Source of the DNA: Dunaliella salina
Lineage: Eukaryota; Chlorophyta; Chlorophyceae; Chlamydomonadales; Dunaliellaceae
DNA: 44,931 nt
Direction of reading: 5' to 3'
NCBI GenBank assembly: GCA_002284615.2
Contig: MU069731.1
Span: forward strand, 234,841 to 279,771
This document shows, in pieces, positions 38,901-44,931 of this stretch (position 1 is its first letter; every line of letters starts with the position of its first letter). Below the pieces are notes generated by a model. The model ran no database searches. It worked only from the letters and a program-made list of their open reading frames with translations, and was not told the origin of the DNA. The position numbers were made by a program, and so were the translations under genes.

Positions 38901-41900
38901 CGATGCACACAGCGAGTGCACACCCGTAAGCAGTGTTGGGCAGCTTATATACCGAGCAGGACATGCATTTTGCAATGGATGCAATTAGGCTGCAAAAACG
39001 AAAACAACACTTACAAGTGATTGTTACAAAGAAGGTCTGAAGTCAAAATGGCTGATCAGGCTGTGCCGCAAGGTTCCACTGGAATTCGGCTGTAGTACGC
39101 TTTCTTGGGTGCACCAGCCATCCCCTGTTTGGTCTGGGTTGCTGGCTGAGTGTGGCAAACAGTGGCCCAAAAAAATAAAAGAGACCCTTTCCTGTACGCA
39201 CATGTTGCGCTTGCTGCGCTCTATATAGTAATTTCTGTACCTACCCAAGGTACTGCAGGTCCTCACGTGACCCCACTGTGTTATCCAGCAATTCATGCTC
39301 GCGGTGCTCACAGCATACCTGGCTGCTTTGTGATAGCGAAGCTAATTCATCCACGGTCAAGAGCATTTGCTTTCGCTGGGATGGAATTGGCACCTTGGTT
39401 GCCAGGCAGGAGGGCTCAAGTTCCTGCATGGCTACGTTTACTCACGGTACATGGTTTCACGTGGTGTGCTTGCTTGCTCCTGCAGTGCCTAGTTTCTTTA
39501 GAGACCTGCTAGAGACAAGCACTGCGATTCCTGCTGTGATTGGGTGCAAGCACTCCCTTAACCACTGCGTTTTGATGGAATTGTCCAGGGCATTGATGCG
39601 CTATTTTGTTCATTTCCCTGCGTTGTGTCCCGCACCTTCAGAGACTCCATGCCACTTCTACGCCCTCAACACATACAAATTCGTTGTTCATTTGCATGGG
39701 ATTTGATGCGATTCATATTTTCGGTGCCTTCAGAGATCTGTTATCTGTATGTCTGGTCGCAGGCGGTTCTGAGTCCATCCTGCTGGCCATGAAAGCTGCT
39801 CGCGACTGGGCACGCAACAAGTGAGTGCCACCTTAGGTGCAGTAGCAAAGGAGAGGGGCAGTGGCCGTGTCACAAGGGAAAGACTGAGCTAGCAGGAGAA
39901 AATAAAGAGAAAAAAGGAAAACAACAAAGGCAGACGGACTCCTCCCCCTCTGTCAATTCAGAAAAAGGAGGCACACTGGCACAGAAGAGCCGGAGTCCTC
40001 TCCACCATGAGGTTTGAGCAGGAGCAGGGGGTTGCGCTTGGCTGACATCCTGCTTGCATTTGTCATGTCACATTTTTTTGTTGTCTTGCTGACCTGGCCA
40101 CGGTTGTTGTCATGTGATTGGCATCAATTGGGGGGGGGGGGGCTTGGTCGCTGTCGTTGTCATGCCTGGTCTCTTGCTTCTTATTCCTTGAGCAGATGCT
40201 CCAATTTCAGCAGTGTCATGCGCAATCCTCCTCTGCATCGGAACATGCTGCTCACAGCCGTGGTGCCAAAATCTGAAACCAGAATGTGTTATTACATGCT
40301 CACCTGCTCTCCTTTCTTAGAGCACAGAACTGCACAATCACCTGTGGTGCCTACACTATGCATGCCTTTTGAGTGCGCTCCAAACGAGTACCATAATCAG
40401 CATACTTTGTGTGTTGCACCTTCAGCTGAGCTGTGTTTCCGTGCGCACTGTGCACAGGCGAGGTGTGCGGCGCCCAGAGCTCATCATTGCGCGCTCCGCG
40501 CATGCCGCGTACTACAAGGCGGCTGAGTACTTCAAGATGCGCCTCATCACACTGCCTGTCGACAAAGACTGGAGGCTTTCAGGTACTGTGCGAGGCTCGT
40601 GACTCTCGTAGCTTCTGCTTTCCGGGATTGCAACGACTATGTGATAAGGACTGGAGGCTGTCAATTGCTTTGTGGGGCTTGTGGCTCTCGCTGCTTTTGT
40701 TTTTGGGGATTTCAAAAAAACGACTTGGTGATGTGGACTGGAGGCTTTCAGGTGCTTTGAGGGGCTGTGACTCTCGTTGCTTCTGGTCCAGGAAGAATTG
40801 CAATTTCTCTGTGATGAGGACTTGAGGCTTTTGGGTGTGTGATGGGGTTGGTGACTCTGGTTGCTTCCATTTCGGGGAGTGCAACGCCTTTGCGATGAGG
40901 ACTGGAGGCTATCAGGTGCTTTGTGGGGCCAGTTTTCATTGCTTCTATTCCACAGATTGCAACAACTTTGTGATGGGGACTGGAGGAAATCAAGTCCTTT
41001 GTGGGGCTAGTGAGTCCCGTTGCTTCTGCTTGGGCATTGCAACATCTGTGTGATGAGGACTGGAGGCTGTCAGGTAATTTGTGGGGCACGTGGCTCTCCT
41101 TGCTTCTGTTCTGGGATTGCAACATCTCTGTGACAAGGACAGGCGGCAATCAATCTCATGCTAAGGCTAGTGACTCTCGTTGCTTCTGCTTTGGGCATTG
41201 CAATGTCTCTGTGATGAGAAATGGAGGCTGTCAGGTGATTTGTGGGGCGAGTGACTCTCATTGCTTCTGTTCCGGGCATTGCAACATCTCTGTGACGAGG
41301 AATGGAGGCTACCAAGTGCTTCGTGGGGCAAGTGACTATCGTTGCTTTTGTTTCGAGATTGCAACATCTCTTTGACGAGGAAAGGAGGCTATTAAGTGCT
41401 TTTGGGGGCTGGCGACCATCATTGCTTATGGCTTCGGGGATTGCAACGTTTTCGTGATGACAACTGGAGGCTATCAGGTGCTTTGAGGGGCTAGTGACTC
41501 TGTTGCTTGTATTTTTGGGATTGCAATATCTCTGTGATGAGGACTGGAGGTTTTCAGGTGATTTGTGAGGCTTGTGAATCTCGTTCCTGCTGTCTCAGGG
41601 ATTGCAAGTACTTTGTGATGGCAACGACTTTGTGATGAGGACTGGAGGCTATCAGGTGCTTGTGGGGCTAGTGCCTCTTGTCACTTCTGTTTTCAGGAGT
41701 GCAACGTTTTTTGTGATGAGGACTGGGGGCTTTTAGGTGCTTTGTGGTGCTAGTGACTGACTCTTGTTTCTTCCGTTATGGGGATTGCAACCCTTCTTTG
41801 TGGTGAGGCCTGGAGCCATCCAGTTGCTTTAGAGTCGGGGTCTGTGCCGCTCATTGATCCCATAGAGGTTCAAACCTGGTGTCTTGCCAAGTGCTTGAAA

Positions 41901-43201
41901 AAGAGGGGCTGCAGCCTCTTAATGATAAGAGGCTGCGGCCACTTGGTGATTTGGGCAAGAGATACTCTGGTGCTCATCACCAAGAAGTTGCAGCTCCTCT
42001 GGTGATGAGGGGCTGCAGACCTTTGGTCATAAGGGCTGCAGCCTGTTGGTGAGAAAGGATTGCAGTCTGTTGGTGATAAGGGCCGCAGCCAGTTGGTGAG
42101 AAGGGGCTGCAGCCTCTCGGTGATATTTGCTGCAACCTCTCAGTGATGTTGGCTGCAACCTCTTAGTGATAAGGGGCTGCTGCCTGTTGGTGATAAGGGC
42201 TGCAACCTCAGGGTGATAAGGGGCTGCTGCCTCTTGGTGATAAGGGCTGCAGCCTCTTGGTGATAAGGGGTTGAAGCCTCTCGGTGATAAGGGGCGAAGC
42301 TTCTTAGTGATAAGGGGCTGCTGCCTGTTGGTGATAAGGGCTGCAACTTCTTGGTGATAAGGGGCTGCTGCCTCTTGGTGATAAGGGCTGCAGCCTCTTG
42401 GTGATAAGGGGTTGAAGCCTCTCGGTGATAAGGGGCGAAGCCTCTCAGTGATAAGGGGCTGCTGCCTCTTGGTGGTAAGGGCTGCAGCCTCTTGGTGATA
42501 AGGGCTGCAGCCTCTTGGAGATAAGGGGTGAAGCCTCTTGGTGATAAGGGGTGAAGCCTCTTGGTGATAAGGGGTGCAGCCTCTCGGTGGTAAGGGCTGC
42601 AGCCTCTTGGTGATAAGGGGTGAAACCTCTCGGTGATAAGGGATGAAGCCTTTCGGTGATTAGGGGTGAAGCCTCTTGGTGAGAAGGCCTGCTGCAGCCT
42701 GTTGGTGATATGGGCGAAAGGCATTCAGATGCTTGAGGGTGAGGGGCAACCTGCTGGGCTTTTATTGCAGTTTGAGGAGGGAAATACAAGGGGAAACAAC
42801 ACCTGGCCTGTTCCTGGGAAAGCACATATGCCCAAGGGATGCAGGAGAAAGCATGATCTGCTTTGATTTGTTTAGTGTGGATTTCCACGCCAAAACAGGG
42901 CAGCCACAACCCTACAGGGTTGAGAGGAACATCTTGTACTTCAAGCAGTGGCCTTCAGCCTCCACATTTGGTGGCTGTGAGGAAAAAGGAATGGTACTGC
43001 CAGCAGAACTCAGCATGCAAGTCCAGTTTGTGGATGAGGCCACTTGCATGAGATGGACGCCACTTGGCAGACCATGCTGCCATTCCTCATGTGCCGCAGC
43101 AGAATGGGGTACATCATGCATGGCCACAAACATTTGTACGCAAGCCATGAATTTAAGAGGACCCCAAGCTCAAAATGCACAAGCAGGCAGTATCAACTCG
43201 T

Positions 43202-43274
<73 letters not shown>

Positions 43275-44539
43275 TACATGCCAGGTGAAACTGTGAAGAG
43301 GGCCCTGACGAGCAACACTGCAGCAGTGGTTGCTTCTGCCCCTGGCTTTCCCCATGGAGTGGTCGACCACATTGAGGACATCGCAAAGGTGTGGCTTGGA
43401 TGAGTGGAGCACAGTGGCATTGCATGGATAGATGGATTGTTCTAGATCGTAAAGGGTGTCTGCCAAACTTCTTCCCAAAGGTGTCCTCCAAATCTTTTCG
43501 AAAGGAGTTCCGTTTCTTGATGCCTATGGGTCAGCCTTTCTGATTTGTATCGCAGTGCACTCACATCATGCTCCTGACGTCCCGCAATTGTTTGACATAA
43601 ACAACAGGCAACACCCATCCCTCTTGTACACACGCAAGTGCTGCTTTTTGACAAGCCTCCCTGTGCTGGTTGCCGATACTTGTCTAATCGTAAGGGCGTG
43701 CGGCTGCATATGGGCAGGGCCATGGCTGCATTGCAATGTACATCTTCACTACCTTGGATGCATTGTAAGTTGAGTCTAGGCACTCACTGCCATGGCTGCA
43801 GTGCAAGTTGAATACTTGCTCCTGCATCGCATGACATCCTTCCTGCCATAGCTGTGTGCGCGAGAGCGCATAGCCATGGGAGAGGCAAACATGTTCTGCC
43901 TAGTCGCAAGACCCGCTTTGTCTTCTCATTCATACCATGCCAAAGATGTCATCGCTGAGGTCAAGGAAATGGGTGGCTGGCTGATCTGATGCGGGGGTCC
44001 CACAGAGGAGAGGAGATCTGACTGCACGCAGCTGCATAAAGGCTGGGCTATGATTGGGCAGCGTCAGCATCCCTGCTTTTCACTTTGAACACTTCTTTTT
44101 TGCCATGTCCAAATGGTAATAAAGTACTGAGTGCGCATCCCAATGAATTTCACAGAAGCATGTTTCTTCCAGTACCATGGCAGCAGGTGAGGCACCGCTT
44201 GCAGCGGCTGCACACATACATGAATTCTAGGATCAAATTGCTCACGCCTATGCACTTCAGGCTTTTGTATTTAGCTATGACACCAGGTGTTCAGTGCGCA
44301 TGTTCAGCATGTTTGCTGTAAGATTGGTGGCGTGCATAAAAATGTAGATTGTCATTGCCATGGCTGCTTCGCAATGTATTCTCACTGCTGCCATGGCCCC
44401 TTGTGTGTCCTGTGTGTGCATCCAGGTGTGCAGGCGCAAAGGCGTATGGCTGCATGTGGACGCCTGCCTGGGTGGCTTTGTGCTGCCGTTCGCTCGCAAG
44501 CTGGGGCGCCAGATACCTCCGTTTGACTTCTCTGTGCCG
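35952..44539 (+). CDS. Sphingosine-1-phosphate lyase (PLP-dependent), 3' end outside window
   Basis: Exons: 35952-36114, 36451-36574, 37215-37365, 37998-38072, 38596-38746, 39763-39820, 40458-40582, 43285-43388, 44426-44539. All are GT/AG and in phase, together exactly 355 codons from ATG (MSSLVQTAHAIVEKN). The family cleaves sphingosine 1-phosphate to phosphoethanolamine and a fatty aldehyde in the ER, ending sphingolipid breakdown. Seen: a short N-terminal hydrophobic helix (AAVVIVSAILL, residues 54-64), ISGAVY, VSNPLHASVFPSVRQME, the phosphate-binding GGSES (222-226), SAHAAYYKAAEYF with the PLP-stacking His256, SAPGFPHGVVD, and HVDACLGGFVLPFARKLG with Asp329 for the PLP ring nitrogen. The Schiff-base Lys region (HKYG) lies beyond the window. 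Family length is usually about 540-590 residues. Confidence 0.94.
36963..37214 (+). repeat. Two truncated copies of acceptor plus start of lyase exon 3
   Basis: Exon-like copies start at 36963 and 37079; the real exon starts at 37215. Shared: (T/A)CACAG or CTCAG, then GCGGTTGCAGCAAGAGAAGG, CCAAGGTC, TTGCAGGGCCGCTC and GAGCTGCC. Copy 1 has TGA where the exon has CGA. Copy 2 lacks one codon and stays open further. Neither includes the exon's 3' half (KEPKDLLQQITQ) or its donor. Confidence 0.9.
37388..37432 (+). repeat. Decayed copy of the 3' half of lyase exon 3
   Basis: CCAAGGCCCTGCTACAACAG, GTTGAACAGAAGTCACGAGG parallels exon bases 37317-37358 (CCAAGGACCTGCTGCAACAG, ATTACACAGAAGTCGCAAGG). 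The donor is not preserved. Confidence 0.8.
37470..37625. repeat. Tandem duplication of an 83-bp intron unit
   Basis: CAATCAGTGCATGCAGA, GAGCTGTCATGCTT and AGAGGACG(C/T)TT recur with a period of about 83 bp in the intron between lyase exons 3 and 4. Confidence 0.85.
38422..38595 (+). repeat. Three extra copies of acceptor plus start of lyase exon 5
   Basis: Copies start at 38422, 38481 and 38539; the real exon starts at 38596 (steps 59, 58 and 57 bp). Each has a CCACAG acceptor and GT(C/G)TACAG...AACCCGCTGCATG. Copy 1 is frameshifted (ATGTGTTGA). Copy 2 reads VYSLFAVRNPLHACAFSPTG but is one base out of frame with copy 3. Copy 3 reads VYSIFAMSNPLHARALSPQ straight into the real exon. Confidence 0.92.
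40583..41835 (+). repeat. About 15 tandem copies of the donor end of lyase exon 7
   Basis: The exon ends GACAAAGACTGGAGGCTTTC, AG, then GTACTGTGCGAGG. Copies of GATGAGGACTGGAGGCT(A)TC, AG, GTGCTTTGTGGGG recur near 40639, 40735, 40815, 40896, 40974, 41053, 41131, 41213, 41293, 41374, 41456, 41535, 41634, 41715 and 41800, with a period of about 80 bp. Between them lie GTGACTCTCGTTGCTTCTG and GATTGCAACATCTCTG. Many copies keep an intact CAG/GT junction. Confidence 0.95.
41880..42720. repeat. Minisatellite of 24-bp units, about 35 copies
   Basis: Unit GGTGATAAGGGGCTGCAGCC, TCTT with many variants (GGGTGAAGCCTCTC, GGGCTGCTGCCTGT). The adjacent junction to the 80-bp array is at about 41880. The long minus-strand ORF (SPRGFTPYHREA repeats) is a by-product. 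Confidence 0.95.
42725..43202. other. Intron sequence without recognised feature
   Basis: Between the minisatellite and the (CA)n before lyase exon 8. No exon is required here: exon 7 (WRLS, phase 1) joins exon 8 (GETVKRAL) directly. Confidence 0.6.
43203..43280. repeat. (CA)n microsatellite abutting a splice acceptor
   Basis: CA run at 43203-43270, then TACATACATG; the acceptor CCAG at 43281-43284 follows directly. There is no ordinary polypyrimidine tract before exon 8. Confidence 0.93.
43686..43760 (+). repeat. Degenerate copy of the start of lyase exon 9 and its upstream intron
   Basis: CGTAAGGGCGTGCGGCTGCA, TATGGG matches exon 9 CGCAAAGGCGTATGGCTGCA, TGTGGA at 20 of 26 positions. The following GCCATGGCTGCATTGCAATG, TA resembles intron bases at about 44357-44378 (GCCATGGCTGCTTCGCAATG, TA), as expected of an old tandem duplication. 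Confidence 0.65.
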
Positions 44540-44857
44540 GTGAGCTCATGGAGGGGGAGAGGGTCCCTTGAAAGCAGGGAGCTGGTGCAGTTTGGTGATA
44601 AAGGCTGTGCTTGCATGCCCTTGTAAGTCTTGGGACCAGTTGTTTCCTCCGATCAGGGACGCTGTTTTGTCTCCTCTGATCAGGGACATTGTTTTGTCTC
44701 CTCTGATTAGGGATGCTGTTTTGTTCTCCTCTGATTAGGGATTTTGTCACCTCTGATGAACAATGCAGAATGCTGCTCTCCTGATTCAGACTGTATGAGC
44801 ATTCAGGTCTGCACATACCAGCTACCACAGGTGATGGCTTTCCCTCTTACACTTCTG

Positions 44858-44870
44858 CACGCACGCGCGT

Positions 44871-44931
<61 letters not shown>
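44858..44931. repeat. (CA)n with alternating GCACGCGCGTG start, at window end
   Basis: GCACGCACGCGCGTGCACAC runs into pure CA to the last base. It is a strictly alternating tract (Z-DNA candidate) and may be why the contig stops being covered here. Confidence 0.93.

Noticed and set aside
38931..38950. Possible hAT end CAGTGTTGGGCAGC
   Set aside because: No matching inverted end or 8-bp duplication was found within several hundred bases.
40567..42720. CRISPR-like regular array
   Set aside because: Units are tandem minisatellite copies of an exon end without distinct spacers, in a nuclear intron.
42140..42909. Long minus-strand ORFs with repeated SPRGFTPYHREA-type peptide
   Set aside because: Every repeat unit equals the 24-bp minisatellite inside a lyase intron; period divisible by three keeps it open. 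No start context or exon signals.
35952..44539. Glutamate or aromatic amino-acid decarboxylase
   Set aside because: HVDACLGGFVLPF, SAHAAYYKA and the N-terminal hydrophobic helix fit S1P lyase; decarboxylases usually have a different text around the PLP Asp and no such N terminus.

Overview
The window looks like nuclear DNA of a green alga, most probably Dunaliella or a close chlorophycean relative. Three signs point there. First, it carries a gene for a plasma-membrane transferrin-like protein, a family well known from Dunaliella. Second, the genes are broken into short exons (30-670 bp) by long introns full of (GT)n/(CA)n microsatellites and minisatellites. Third, the decayed retroelements belong to a type common in chlorophyte genomes. 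The species is inferred, because no marker gene is present.

Layout. (1) 0.4-8.3 kb, plus strand: the 3' part of a transferrin-like gene. Eleven exons join in frame and encode half of a transferrin lobe onward, then a stalk, one transmembrane helix and a short tail. (2) 8.6-24.9 kb: a retroelement graveyard. It holds two decayed minus-strand copies of one non-LTR element (LINE A), a decayed plus-strand element with RT, PHD finger, RNase H and PD-(D/E)XK-like C terminus, a plus-strand LINE B copy between 212-bp direct repeats, a 311-bp hAT-type MITE with 8-bp target duplication, a 91-bp tRNA-derived SINE fragment with 13-bp target duplication, and several very short retroposed tails with clean target duplications. 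There is a 691-base assembly gap at 16263-16953. (3) 25.4-35.5 kb, minus strand: an unrecognised gene for a coiled-coil plus low-complexity protein; its last five exons join in phase. (4) 35.95-44.5 kb, plus strand: sphingosine-1-phosphate lyase. Nine exons join to exactly 355 codons, and the gene runs off the window before the PLP-lysine exon. Genes 3 and 4 are divergent across about 0.4 kb.

The most striking feature is a recurring pattern of tandem duplications anchored on splice junctions. In all three genes, exon edges together with their splice sites were copied in tandem into the adjoining intron. Acceptor-side arrays lie at 3.57-4.53, 6.05-6.28, 36.96-37.37 and 38.42-38.75 kb. Donor-side arrays lie at 28.98-29.13 (minus strand) and 40.57-41.83 kb, the latter with about 15 copies of roughly 80 bp. 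Normally only the copy next to the rest of the exon is intact, but one extra acceptor (38539) is in frame and could add 19 residues to the lyase. Intron minisatellites here therefore appear to be born from exon ends.

Exon boundaries were called by eye from GT/AG sites, phase agreement and similarity to remembered families. No alignment or search was run.
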